Assembly: GCA_021413845.1 (NCBI GenBank)
Contig: JAIOPP010000029.1
Location: 34,614 to 98,613, forward strand
Direction of reading: 5' to 3'
Origin: Planctomycetia bacterium
Lineage (GTDB): Bacteria > Planctomycetota > Planctomycetia > Pirellulales > PNKZ01
DNA: 64,000 nt
Shown: one piece after another, positions 17,864 through 26,066 of the stretch
Position numbering within the stretch: the first letter of the stretch is position 1
Layout of the letters: every line of letters starts with the position of its first letter
Translations under genes and position numbers: made by a program
Notes under the pieces: generated by a model
The model's database searches: none
What the model saw: only the letters and a program-made list of their open reading frames with translations
What the model was told of the DNA's origin: nothing

Positions 17864-18343
17864 CTACGACGTGATCGCCGATTGCACGCCGCCGTACATC
17901 ACGGTGCTGACGATATCCACCAGCACTTTTACGTCGGCCGGATTGACGCGTCGCGCACAACGCCCGATCGCCAAATGGGCTCCCGCTACGCCGTCGATAC
18001 GTTGATTTTCCAAAACGGTTCCGGAAGCGGCTTCGTCGACGCCGAGCAACGCCCCCACTTCGCGTGTGCCGGACGGAGTGACGAATTCGAAGACGCCGGT
18101 CGTCGCTACGCGAATCGGATCGGTGTCGCCCGATCGCGACCGTTGCATCGCCACGCCGGCGAACTTCGTGTGAAACAACGCTTGGTTCGCGCTTTCGGTA
18201 CTTTGGTCGGCCTGCGATGCGGCCGGCTTCGCATCGTCGGTGTCGAGATACACCAAGTCGCCGATCTCGATCACGGTCGCCGAGTCGACCGGAAGAACCA
18301 CGGGATTCGTTTCGCCGTACCGCCATCGCATGACATCTGCCAT
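17864..18343 (-). CDS. Capsid decoration/cement-like protein (DUF2190 type)
   Basis: 159 residues (MADVMRWRYGETNPVVLPVD ... VIEIGDLVYLDTDDAKPAAS). The GD-x-V-Y and FAGVAMQRSRSGDTDPIRVATTG blocks resemble small beta-tulip decoration proteins that stabilise capsids (DUF2190 group). It is between protease-scaffold and major capsid, exactly where such genes lie. Confidence 0.68.
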   Translation of the reverse strand: MADVMRWRYGETNPVVLPVDSATVIEIGDLVYLDTDDAKPAASQADQSTESANQALFHTKFAGVAMQRSRSGDTDPIRVATTGVFEFVTPSGTREVGALLGVDEAASGTVLENQRIDGVAGAHLAIGRCARRVNPADVKVLVDIVSTVMYGGVQSAITS

Positions 18344-18412
18344 CGTGCTGCTCCAAAATAAATGATTGAATCGTAGGAATGAGTTCGAGATTCTTTCGGC
18401 ATTCTTCGCCGG

Positions 18413-19198
18413 TTAAGTCTTGTGCGAAATCGCCTTCACGAACGAGTCGGCGTCTTCGATCGGTCGATGTCGTCCGTGAGTGCTTTGATCGACGGAATGT
18501 TGATCGCGAGCGCGAATCCTCGGTTGAGCAGCGTCGGCTTCTTCGCGAACCGGCGACGTACGCAGATTGGCGATCTCCGCTTTAAGCCGCAGAATCTCCG
18601 CTCGCTCCTCGGCAACGTTTTGCTCAAGCAAATCCGGTCGCGCTGCCCGGAGTTGTTCGAGCGTTACGCGAGTCCAGTCGGCTTCACGAGCCTGAACCGC
18701 ATCGATCTCCGCAACTTGCTCGTAGAGACCATGCGTCGAGGCGGGATCGGCCACGAGGTCGACGCTGACGACACGTGTGATCGCTTCGACGACCACTTGT
18801 TCGTCACGTCGCGACGTACGGGCCATGACGTTGTGCGAGAGCCCGACGTTCTCCGGAGCATGCCGAGCGTCCCATTCCAACTGCCCGGCCATGCCGTGTC
18901 GCGGGTTGAAATGTAAGTCGCCATATAAGCCGGAGTCACCGACTACGCTCACGTTGCGGATCAATCCGATCCGGTCTTGATAGTCGCGTGGGCCGAGCGG
19001 GCTTCCTTTCGGGTGATTCACATTCACCTTAGCCCCTTCGTACAGCTCGCGAGCTCGAACCAACGTATCGTGAGGATACGACCGCCCGTTACGCGACTCA
19101 GACCCGAGGATTTTCACCCCGCGAATAACGCCTGCTTCGCGATCGACGGACAGTGCCGCACCTCGACTATCCGCATACTCCAACAAAGTCTCTTCCAT
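18413..19198 (-). CDS. Prohead protease with C-terminal scaffold-like region
   Basis: 261 residues. The start at 19198 was chosen for AAGGAAA about 6 bases upstream. The N-terminal half carries GVKILGSESRNGRSYPHDTL, a match to the NGRxYP signature of the T4 gp21-type prohead protease group, then VNVNHPKGSPLG, HNVMAR and VSVDLVADPAS, giving His and Ser candidates for the catalytic centre. From about residue 165 it is helical (EQNVAEERAEILRLKAEIANL), a coiled coil that could serve as a scaffold. The role would be processing of capsid and scaffold during head maturation. A terminator-like leader (19222-19300) stands directly before it. Confidence 0.72.
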   Translation of the reverse strand: MEETLLEYADSRGAALSVDREAGVIRGVKILGSESRNGRSYPHDTLVRARELYEGAKVNVNHPKGSPLGPRDYQDRIGLIRNVSVVGDSGLYGDLHFNPRHGMAGQLEWDARHAPENVGLSHNVMARTSRRDEQVVVEAITRVVSVDLVADPASTHGLYEQVAEIDAVQAREADWTRVTLEQLRAARPDLLEQNVAEERAEILRLKAEIANLRTSPVREEADAAQPRIRARDQHSVDQSTHGRHRPIEDADSFVKAISHKT

Positions 19199-19221
19199 TT
19201 CGATTTCCTTTCGTCGACAAA

Positions 19222-19300
19222 CGAAAAAAGCCCGTCGTCGACCGAACGATGCGGTCGACGACGGGCTCGCGTGATACCGGTAAAGGCTCAGTAAGATACC
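19222..19300 (-). promoter_or_regulatory. Structured leader / attenuator before the capsid module (copy 2)
   Basis: On the minus strand a 16-bp perfect stem (arms 19229-19244 and 19252-19267, 7-base loop) is followed by six T: an intrinsic terminator. It lies 30 bases before the protease start. Just upstream on the minus strand are two GGTATC boxes (19295-19300 and 19273-19278) flanking GAGCCT (19284-19289). The same arrangement occurs at 29360-29432 in front of the first operon gene. This suggests a cis-acting RNA that decides between termination and read-through; no ligand or antiterminator is known. Confidence 0.6.
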
Positions 19301-19370
19301 CGTTAACAAGAGTTAACGTTTAGGGTGCAGCGCGTCGTGTTGTTAAATACGACATGGACTGCTCGGACGT

Positions 19371-19553
19371 TTACTTTTCGAGTTGTTCGATTCCTTTGCG
19401 AATGTGTTGGATTGTGCCGTCTTGCACGCTGATCTCCAGCCGCACAGTACCGTGGAAGCCTCGTTGTAGGGCCTGTTTTAAGAGCTCCTCCAACGCAGCC
19501 GTCGATCGCGTCAGCTTTACTGAATTCGCGGTTGAATGGGAGGCGGTTAACAT
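19371..19553 (-). CDS. Small YezD/DUF2292-like protein
   Basis: 60 residues. The C-terminal 40 residues (GFHGTVRLEISVQDGTIQHI) match the simple beta-hairpin pattern of the DUF2292/YezD family, where a VxDG-x-I strand follows a hydrophobic strand. The N-terminal part is helical. The start codon at 19553 has only a weak ribosome site. It lies between portal and protease genes, upstream of the attenuator, so it might be the leader-adjacent end of the portal transcript. Confidence 0.5.
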   Translation of the reverse strand: MLTASHSTANSVKLTRSTAALEELLKQALQRGFHGTVRLEISVQDGTIQHIRKGIEQLEK

Positions 19554-19622
19554 GGTTCGTATTTTAGAGGATAGAAAAAGTAACTCAACATCGGTTTGTA
19601 GGACGCTCGTGAAATAAAATAT

Positions 19623-21035
19623 TTACACATCCGCGTCATTCGGCGCTGCCGATTGTCGCCGTGTGTGGTCGCGCAAATTCGTCTGTTCCTGATCGTAGTC
19701 GAGCCCGCTGAGCAAACACCACGTTTGCGGAGATAGAATACCGTGCTTGTATTCGACGGCTCGCACATCGGCCTCACTTTTGACGTCGCGCATGGCGAGC
19801 GAAGGGGGCTCAATCTGAATCTCGACTAGGTTCAATGTCTCGGAAGGAAGCCGTCCTGCGCCGATCGCATTCCGCACGACGCGGCGCAATACTTCTCGAT
19901 CGTCGCCAATTTGTTCCGCCTGTAATCGCTCGAACATCCGTAATGCAGGAGATTCGGCGACGAACGTCGAAGCGTAGTTCGCATTCGAGGCATCGGACGA
20001 CAACATGAACTCCGGCATCACCAACCTAGCCGCGATGGCCCGCAACTCTGCTTGCAAGATCGCGACATAGCTCGAAGCATCGAGCGCCGATGCCGGAAAG
20101 TCGTAATCGACATTCCCATAGGTGTCGAGAATCGTGCCGGGCGCGAAGCGGCGCATCGTCGTAGGACGAGCGCTGCCGGAAGCAGTCACCGAATCCGGCT
20201 GAGCCGCCACATATTGCTGCACCGCAGTTCGGGTAGCCGTCCGATGTTTCCGAATCAAGGCGATCGCGGATTGAATCTCCGCCACGGTGCTCATGTTGCG
20301 CAACAGCTTCTCGGCTCGTCGCAAATTCTTTCGCACGGGATAATAGAGCGGCAACCCTCGCTTGACGTTTGCATCGACGTTCGACTTGCGATGCTGAATC
20401 TCATCGGCATCGACCGGCACGCCGTCGATATAGTAGGCGTGGACCGTTTCGACATCGTCATGATCCGTGGCGATGCCGTAGGAAAGGGACGGATCGCGAA
20501 CCGCTTCCGCCGGGGCATAGACTTGGCCGGGCTCCACGAAGCGCACGAAGGTCATCCCTCCGGAGCCGACGAAATAGCGCAAGAATGATTCGCCGTCGCG
20601 ATCGTTTCGCAACACGATTTCTTGCTGTCGTCGATGCCATCGATTGACGCGCACGAACTCGTCCAGCAAACTCTGCACGTCGGCTACCAACTCGGGCGGC
20701 GTGCTGCGATGCTTTTTTCCGGTCGCACGGTAAGTGTGCCCGCTGCCGACGATGTAACTTACGCGGTTTTCATGCCCGTTGACCGCGAACTCGTTCGACA
20801 GCGCCAGCGCGCGACACTCGTTGCGTATCGCCGCCAGTTGATGTTCGTCGGCGAAGCCCGGCATTACGCTACCCGCAGGCCCCCCCTTCGCACCGAGCAT
20901 CATCCAGGCAGCACCGTCGCCGTCGTCGAATAGCGGCTCGTTGCGATCGACGACGCCCGACCAAAGATCATCGAATGCCTCGGCGAGTCGCTGCTCGAAT
21001 CCTGCCGAATAGGAAGCTTTGTTGGAAGTCGTCAT
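19623..21035 (-). CDS. Phage portal protein
   Basis: 470 residues. Features of lambda/HK97-type portals are visible: the N-terminal part with RNECRALALSNEFAVNGHENRV, the YIVGSGHTYRATGK strand, the long stem/wing region with NDRDGESFLRYFV and FVEPGQVYAP, and a C-terminal helical crown. A DASNANYASTFVAESPALRMFERLQ segment resembles the common SNYSSAR-type motif of lambda-type portals. It forms the ring through which DNA enters the capsid. It is downstream of large terminase and upstream of protease and capsid, in canonical order. Confidence 0.85.
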   Translation of the reverse strand: MTTSNKASYSAGFEQRLAEAFDDLWSGVVDRNEPLFDDGDGAAWMMLGAKGGPAGSVMPGFADEHQLAAIRNECRALALSNEFAVNGHENRVSYIVGSGHTYRATGKKHRSTPPELVADVQSLLDEFVRVNRWHRRQQEIVLRNDRDGESFLRYFVGSGGMTFVRFVEPGQVYAPAEAVRDPSLSYGIATDHDDVETVHAYYIDGVPVDADEIQHRKSNVDANVKRGLPLYYPVRKNLRRAEKLLRNMSTVAEIQSAIALIRKHRTATRTAVQQYVAAQPDSVTASGSARPTTMRRFAPGTILDTYGNVDYDFPASALDASSYVAILQAELRAIAARLVMPEFMLSSDASNANYASTFVAESPALRMFERLQAEQIGDDREVLRRVVRNAIGAGRLPSETLNLVEIQIEPPSLAMRDVKSEADVRAVEYKHGILSPQTWCLLSGLDYDQEQTNLRDHTRRQSAAPNDADV

Positions 21036-21116
21036 GCTTAAGTCTCCGTTGCCGTTGGTTGTCGAAAATGAAGCTCGCTCATCATTTCATCCGTCGATTG
21101 CTTCCGGCTCGCATCG

Positions 21117-22727
21117 TCATGCCGGTTTCGATTCGTGATCTACCAACGATTCTTGCGCCAGCCGCAAGGCCATCTCCAGCGCGTCGGGCCCATCGTCGTG
21201 GTCACCACAAGGAAAATCGCGAAGCTGATCGACGAGCAATCGTGTGCCTGAGGAGTTACTGCGAAATGCGAGACGTCGTTGTGCGAGCAAGGGAGATAAG
21301 CGACGAATCCGTACCCTTTTCGGCGCGGTATTCGAAATGCTCCAAGGTGCGAAGTCGTATCGTCCTTGTCGTTGCGCCTCGCGCACCAATTCGTCTCCCA
21401 ACAATTCCTGAAAATGATTCGCTTCGACTCCGAATGCGTCGGGCCCGAACTGCGCATGCCACGTGCAACTATCGGCGACCATCTGTGGTATCGGGCGGCG
21501 GGCGAGATCGGCCTCGACGAAGACGCGGCCCATCGGATCGATGCCTAGCATGACGATCGCGGAGTAATCGCCATGGCGGGCGTCGGCCCCTTTGCTGGGG
21601 TCGAGCGCCATCGTCCTGACGATAAGGTTCTCGGGCCAATCGTCGAACCAGAAATCGTCGTGGAGGAAATAATCTTCCGGCCACTCGCAAAGTTCAGGAT
21701 TGATCGGCGACCCCTGCTTTTCACGCTCAAACGCCGTCTTGCCGCTTTCGATGCGCATGCACATCAGCGCGTAGAGATCTTCTTCCTCCGCCCACAGCAA
21801 CTCGGCCCCGGCATCCATTGCCGTGCGGTGTGCTTCGTAAAAACATTGGGCCTTGCCGCGAGCGTCGGCATCGCCGATCTCGGAATAAAGTTTTTCCCAG
21901 CGATCCCATAGGTCCATCGCATCGGGCCAGCGCAACACCGCCGGGAAGATTTGCGAGATCCAGCCCGGCGTGCGATGCAGCTGCATTGCCAACGCATCGC
22001 GATGCAGAGCGGTCGCGAGATTCAGCACGTTGGTTCTGCGAGTGCCGGCCTTGAGTAATGTGCCGTGAAACCAACGAGTCGACAGTTCTCTCTGTCGTGC
22101 CGACTCGATGTGCGAGTCGTTCTGAAGATCGTCGCAGATAATGAGCGTCGGGCGATGTTCGCCGCGCCGTCGCCCTCGCATACGCACGCCCGTGCCGAAC
22201 GCTTCGACGACCGTGCCGTTGCGTAGCTCGATGAAATTAGAACGCCATATCGGGCCACGTCCGCAAGCTTGGGAGTAGTCCGAGGCGAGTTTCGAATTGT
22301 CGGTCAGTTCTTTTTTGACGTTCTCCAAATGATTAGCCGCTTGGTTTCGAGTGTCGGAGACGATCCAAACATAAGGCTCGCGCTCCGTGACGATCGAACG
22401 CAACACCCACGCCAGCGTGCCGACCGTTGATTTCGCTCCGCCGCGGGGGCCGATCACATTCAACTTCACGCCGCGCGTCCGCTCGGCTTCCGCCAAGCGT
22501 GTCGTCAAGGTTCGATGCATGATCGACGGCTCGCGTGTGAAGTAGTGCGGCAAGTAGCGACGTCCCCAAGCCAAGAGATCGAGCGTCGTCGAATCTTCGA
22601 CGGCCATATCGTCGGGCTTCAACAGATCGACGGCGCAAGCAATGACGCCGAGCAACTTCGATGCGCCGGCCAACTCGAGTCCGGCTAGATCGAGCGTCGT
22701 GCTTTCTAAATGACGCCGCCTGGTCAT
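21117..22727 (-). CDS. terL: Phage terminase large subunit
   Basis: 536 residues. The N-terminal ATPase has a Walker A at VIGPRGGAKSTVG (about residues 80-92), a Walker B with PTLIICDDLQND, and a coupling-motif region NVLNLATALHRD. The C-terminal RNase H-like nuclease starts at ALDPSKGADARHGDYSAIVM (Asp about residue 372) and ends with CGDHDDGPDALEMAL, supplying the later acidic residues. Both activities of a packaging motor therefore look intact. The start ATG overlaps the stop of the small subunit by 4 bases. Confidence 0.92.
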   Translation of the reverse strand: MTRRRHLESTTLDLAGLELAGASKLLGVIACAVDLLKPDDMAVEDSTTLDLLAWGRRYLPHYFTREPSIMHRTLTTRLAEAERTRGVKLNVIGPRGGAKSTVGTLAWVLRSIVTEREPYVWIVSDTRNQAANHLENVKKELTDNSKLASDYSQACGRGPIWRSNFIELRNGTVVEAFGTGVRMRGRRRGEHRPTLIICDDLQNDSHIESARQRELSTRWFHGTLLKAGTRRTNVLNLATALHRDALAMQLHRTPGWISQIFPAVLRWPDAMDLWDRWEKLYSEIGDADARGKAQCFYEAHRTAMDAGAELLWAEEEDLYALMCMRIESGKTAFEREKQGSPINPELCEWPEDYFLHDDFWFDDWPENLIVRTMALDPSKGADARHGDYSAIVMLGIDPMGRVFVEADLARRPIPQMVADSCTWHAQFGPDAFGVEANHFQELLGDELVREAQRQGRYDFAPWSISNTAPKRVRIRRLSPLLAQRRLAFRSNSSGTRLLVDQLRDFPCGDHDDGPDALEMALRLAQESLVDHESKPA

Positions 22728-23233
22728 CGACCTTGTTCTCCGGCGGCATCGCCGCTCAGCGACTCCGTCAGCCGTAGCAAGTGCGCGCCGACCTTTAGTC
22801 GATCGTTTCGATTACTGATGCCGCGGCACAGTATTTCGGCAAACTGATTCAACACGATTCCGACCTGCTCGCGGGTCATCGTTGCGGCGCGGCGTGCCGC
22901 GTAGCGATCTGGATAACGCCGTTCCAGCAACCAAGCAGCCGCCTTCCAGCCGTTCTTTTCGCCCGCCGCTTCCTGAATCTTTCGAACTAACGTGAGCTCT
23001 CGTTCCGCTTCGGCTTTTCGTAATGCATCGGCAAACGCGGGATCGCGCCGCGCAGTGGTAGCGATCGCGTTCATCGAACAGCCGACATAAGCGGCCGCGC
23101 GACTCCGCATACACCCGATCCTGACGATCGCGCAAATCTCCTCCTTCTTTCGGGCATCTAATTTGGGCGAGATCCTGCTTGCCCGTTTCGTGGGAACCGG
23201 AAGCGGCGTGTCGTCGTCGGAGCGAGTGTTCAT
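22724..23233 (-). CDS. terS: Phage terminase small subunit-like protein
   Basis: 169 residues. Residues about 25-65 (KKEEICAIVRIGCMRSRAAAYVGCSMNAI) form a helix-turn-helix, followed by the DPAFADALRKAEAE helix and a KNGWKAAAWLLERRYPDRY segment. This is the common pattern of terminase small subunits of the helix-turn-helix type in phages. It would recognise packaging sites or prime the large subunit. It overlaps both neighbours by 4 bases (ATGA), so translation is probably coupled. Confidence 0.8.
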   Translation of the reverse strand: MNTRSDDDTPLPVPTKRASRISPKLDARKKEEICAIVRIGCMRSRAAAYVGCSMNAIATTARRDPAFADALRKAEAERELTLVRKIQEAAGEKNGWKAAAWLLERRYPDRYAARRAATMTREQVGIVLNQFAEILCRGISNRNDRLKVGAHLLRLTESLSGDAAGEQGR

Positions 23234-24360
23234 AGCATGGTCCTTTCTTCCGACAGCAACTCAAACGACGCTACGGCGCGACCGGCGGCACCACGATAGT
23301 TGCTCGTCGCACGATCGTTTCTGCGAGTTCCGCAGCGCACGATCCGATTCAAGCGCCAGCGCGGCGACCGGCGGCAATGCGTCAAGAGTGAGGGATGGGC
23401 CGTCGTGATGCCGAATCGTTTGCCGTCGGCCAAATAGAGATCGCCGACCGCTTCGGCAAGCCGAGTGCCGATCCCCAGGCCTTGATAGTCGGGCAGGGTT
23501 ACCAGTCGAGTGATTCGCCAACGACCGCGCGTCGCAAACATCGGCAGCACGGCACACAACGCCGTCGGCACTCCGTTCCAAAAAGCCGCGTAGCATCGAG
23601 CACCCCAACTCAGTCGGCCGTTCAAATAGTGATGACGCGCAAACAATCGCCAAGCTTCCAAGGGACAGCGTCGGACTTCGAGACGGATCGCCGGTCGCCG
23701 AAGACGCCTCCGATGGAGCGTGCCCGTTGCCATGTCGAGCGTCCAATCCGGTTCGAGCCAAGGCTCGACGTCGTAGTGACACGTCACGGCAATGAATCGA
23801 CAAGCGACCTGACTCGATCGAATCGCTTTGACGATGGCGGCCGAGCCGAATTGGGCCGCATTGCGATCGACCAGGCTCGTGAATTCGTCGAACACTACCA
23901 GCGGGCGACTCTTCGAATCTTCGGAGATGTTCGAGTCTGTGGAGGAATGACGACCCACGGCCAAAGCGCGTGCCAAGTCGCAACGAAACTTCTCGCCGCC
24001 GCTGAGGACGTCGTACGGCTTGATCCAAGAGGGAGGCGATCCGAATCCGACGGCGGTCAACAGGCCGGTGGCTTGCTTGATCGGCAATGCATCGAAAAAG
24101 TCGATCACCGCTCGGTCGCGGGGCCAATCGCCGTTTTTATAGAGTTCGGCTGGGAATCGATGGCGCGCGATCGTGCTCTTGCCGGAGCCCGACGGTCCTA
24201 CGATGAGACCGATGTCCCACTCCTCGCCTTCATCTGGTAGTTCGACGTCGAAGCGTTCCGAAAGCTTTTCTGCGAGCGGCACGTCGAACATCCCGGCGAC
24301 TTGCTCGACGCGAAACGACCGGCGTATCGGGCAACTGACATCTACGGCAACTCGCACCAT
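23230..24360 (-). CDS. ABC-type ATPase fused to GNAT acetyltransferase domain (COG2401-like)
   Basis: 376 residues. The first about 220 residues are a soluble ABC ATPase: Walker A GPSGSGKST (about residues 53-61), signature LSGGEKFRCDLARAL, Walker B LVVFDEFTSLVD and an H-loop VTCHYD. The C-terminal about 150 residues are a GNAT acyltransferase: HHYLNGRLSWGARCYAAFWN, the LVTLPDYQGLGIGTRLAEAV acetyl-CoA loop, and FGITTAHPSL. The same two-domain layout defines COG2401. No transmembrane parts and no partner permease are present, so it is not a transporter. It sits between a ParB-like gene and the terminases. The substrate is unknown. Confidence 0.85.
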   Translation of the reverse strand: MVRVAVDVSCPIRRSFRVEQVAGMFDVPLAEKLSERFDVELPDEGEEWDIGLIVGPSGSGKSTIARHRFPAELYKNGDWPRDRAVIDFFDALPIKQATGLLTAVGFGSPPSWIKPYDVLSGGEKFRCDLARALAVGRHSSTDSNISEDSKSRPLVVFDEFTSLVDRNAAQFGSAAIVKAIRSSQVACRFIAVTCHYDVEPWLEPDWTLDMATGTLHRRRLRRPAIRLEVRRCPLEAWRLFARHHYLNGRLSWGARCYAAFWNGVPTALCAVLPMFATRGRWRITRLVTLPDYQGLGIGTRLAEAVGDLYLADGKRFGITTAHPSLLTHCRRSPRWRLNRIVRCGTRRNDRATSNYRGAAGRAVASFELLSEERTML

Positions 24361-24417
24361 GACGCGTCTCCTTAATGATCTAAATCCATCCGGCCGACAC
24401 GAAGCTTCGCGAACGAA

Positions 24418-25008
24418 TTACAACGTCAGGACACGGCACTTACGACCTTCTTGTGAAAGTCGTTCGTAAACCAAGCGTTGTTCCGTCTCATCTGCGCATT
24501 CGACCAACACCTGGAATGAATCACGCAGCTCGAGCGACGTCCGTGCCGTAACCTCGGTCGTCGCGTTACGATCGGGGGAATCGAGTTCCAAGCGTAGCGA
24601 TTGAGATTCCCTAAGAACTTCGTCGAGCATGTCGGAGACGGCTTCGTTTCGGATCTCGATCGTCGAGAGAATGTCGCGCAGCACGTCAGCATCGGTCTCG
24701 GCCATCGCCGCCAAGGGATCATGAACCGCGAGCAAAAGTTCCGCCTCGGCCGCGGAAAGATCGACGACGAGCACAGGTACTTCGGTATCAGGGAGCGTCG
24801 AGACGCGCAAATGGCCGTCGATCAACTCCAGTCGCCCGTCTTCGCACTCGCGTGCTATGAGAGCTCCCGCGAATCCGATCTCGTCGAGCACGCCGCGCAA
24901 GGCCGCTTGTTGTGCGTCGGGATGCTTGCGCCAGTTGCGCGGGTTCGAGCGTAGTTCGCTCGCGCGGACTCGCCGCAATTCACGCACTCGGTCTCGGATC
25001 GGTGGCAT
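24418..25008 (-). CDS. ParB/Srx-fold protein
   Basis: 196 residues, starting MPPIRDRVRELRRVRASEL; the ATG at 25008 follows GAGG by 7 bases and is preferred over an upstream TTG. The ParB/sulfiredoxin-like fold shows as LRSNPRNWRKHPDAQQAALRG then FAGALIA, and LELIDGHLRV (the DGHxR motif of the family). The C-terminal part is acidic and helical. ParB-like proteins in phage operons often act as nucleases or NTP-binding switches in DNA modification or packaging. Its partnership with the ATPase-GNAT gene 57 bases downstream suggests a joint role. Confidence 0.82.
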   Translation of the reverse strand: MPPIRDRVRELRRVRASELRSNPRNWRKHPDAQQAALRGVLDEIGFAGALIARECEDGRLELIDGHLRVSTLPDTEVPVLVVDLSAAEAELLLAVHDPLAAMAETDADVLRDILSTIEIRNEAVSDMLDEVLRESQSLRLELDSPDRNATTEVTARTSLELRDSFQVLVECADETEQRLVYERLSQEGRKCRVLTL

Positions 25009-25042
25009 GCATACGCCTCGCAATAAATGTTTCTAGTTCGTT

Positions 25043-25081
25043 AAAAACCAAGTTGGGCCGAGAATCGACTCGGCCCAACTT
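25043..25081 (-). terminator. Intrinsic terminator
   Basis: A perfect 13-bp stem (25050-25062 and 25069-25081, 6-base loop) is followed on the minus strand by GG and five T. It lies between the end of the V/Q-rich secreted gene and the ParB-like gene, so transcription of the exported-protein genes may be partly separated from that of the packaging genes. Confidence 0.75.
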
Positions 25082-25111
25082 GCCGATTGCTCGTTGCCGT
25101 CTGCGCGTCGG

Positions 25112-25447
25112 CTAACGGCAATGCACGTTCCGAACGACGACTCGCGACGAGCGAAGCACTTGAACTCGCTGACGCACCACCTGTTGTTGCACGATCACCG
25201 GAGTGGCGAATGCCTGAACCGCAAATGTTTGCACGGCGATCGGTTGCGCAACTACCGACTGCACGGCGACGAACTGGGGCTGCGCCGTCACGACGAACGG
25301 CGAAACCACGGCTGTCGGTACGGCGGCGAATCCGACCGAAGCTTGCGACACGACCAGTTGCGGATTGCAAGCCCGCAACTCATTCCCGGAGATCGCAAAA
25401 ACACCCAACGCACAACACAGCAGCGAACAAAGCCGAATGAACCGCAT
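25112..25447 (-). CDS. Secreted V/Q/A-rich low-complexity protein
   Basis: 111 residues. The start at 25447 (AGGAGG 8 bases upstream) gives a clear signal peptide (MRFIRLCSLLCCALGVFAIS). The mature part is mostly Val, Gln and Ala (AVQSVVAQPIAVQTFAVQAF) with basic ends, and has no recognised domain. It is in the exported-protein block of the operon after two CxxCH proteins. A linker, matrix or assembly role cannot be told from the sequence. Confidence 0.7.
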   Translation of the reverse strand: MRFIRLCSLLCCALGVFAISGNELRACNPQLVVSQASVGFAAVPTAVVSPFVVTAQPQFVAVQSVVAQPIAVQTFAVQAFATPVIVQQQVVRQRVQVLRSSRVVVRNVHCR

Positions 25448-25497
25448 GATCGAACACCTCCTGAAGTAGACTTCTCGATCGACACCTTGGAATCGTT

Positions 25498-26016
25498 TCA
25501 ATAACTCAGCCGCTTCGGCAACTTGGCCCAGCGGCGGATCAACTCTTGCTCTTCGCTCGTCAATCGCACGCGCGCGCCCGGAGGCATTGCGGGAAGCTTT
25601 CCTTCGGCGCTCGTCGTTTGCTCGAGAACGAGATGGCGTGGAAGTTTTTCGAGCAAGCGACTATCGACATCGAACAACGACAAATCACCTTGGGCTAACG
25701 AACCTCGATGGCATTCGATGCAATGTTGCCGAAGGATGGTGGTGACTTCCGATCGAAGTGTATCTTCGGTGATCGCCGGTCGTGCGCTCGATGGGCTGGC
25801 CGCAGATGCCGTTTGCGGTGCGTACGTTCCCATGCCGTAAAAGAGGGTCGGTCGTTGTACGACGGCGACCGGCACAGCTACGGGAATCGCAAACGGCGCA
25901 ATCACGAGCCCAGTCGAAGAATTCGCGTTCGTTTCCGAAGCCGTTGCGATGTGCCGAACGAATATCGCGGCGATGGCGACCAGCGCGATTTTCACAAGCG
26001 GTTGTTTTCGAATCAT
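25498..26016 (-). CDS. Exported CxxCH protein, planctomycete cytochrome-like
   Basis: 172 residues. The start at 26016 (AAGGAA about 9 bases upstream) gives an N-terminal signal/anchor (MIRKQPLVKIALVAIAAIFV). The middle is Val/Pro-rich. The C-terminal about 80 residues hold a single c-type haem motif, QHCIECHRGSL, followed by LPAMPPGARVRLTSEEQELI with a Met about 45 residues later as a possible sixth ligand, then WAKLP. This resembles the short cytochrome c-like domain (PSCyt1 kind) of planctomycetes. It is surprising in a phage-derived operon, with the same strand and tight spacing as its neighbours. Confidence 0.75.
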   Translation of the reverse strand: MIRKQPLVKIALVAIAAIFVRHIATASETNANSSTGLVIAPFAIPVAVPVAVVQRPTLFYGMGTYAPQTASAASPSSARPAITEDTLRSEVTTILRQHCIECHRGSLAQGDLSLFDVDSRLLEKLPRHLVLEQTTSAEGKLPAMPPGARVRLTSEEQELIRRWAKLPKRLSY

Positions 26017-26066
26017 CGTTGAAATTCCTTCCGATAGAGCGTTCGGTCTTGAGGCGGTTTTCTTTG

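Noticed and set aside
25043..25081. Another copy of the operon leader
   Set aside because: It is an intrinsic terminator, but the upstream conserved boxes are absent, so it is listed only as a terminator.
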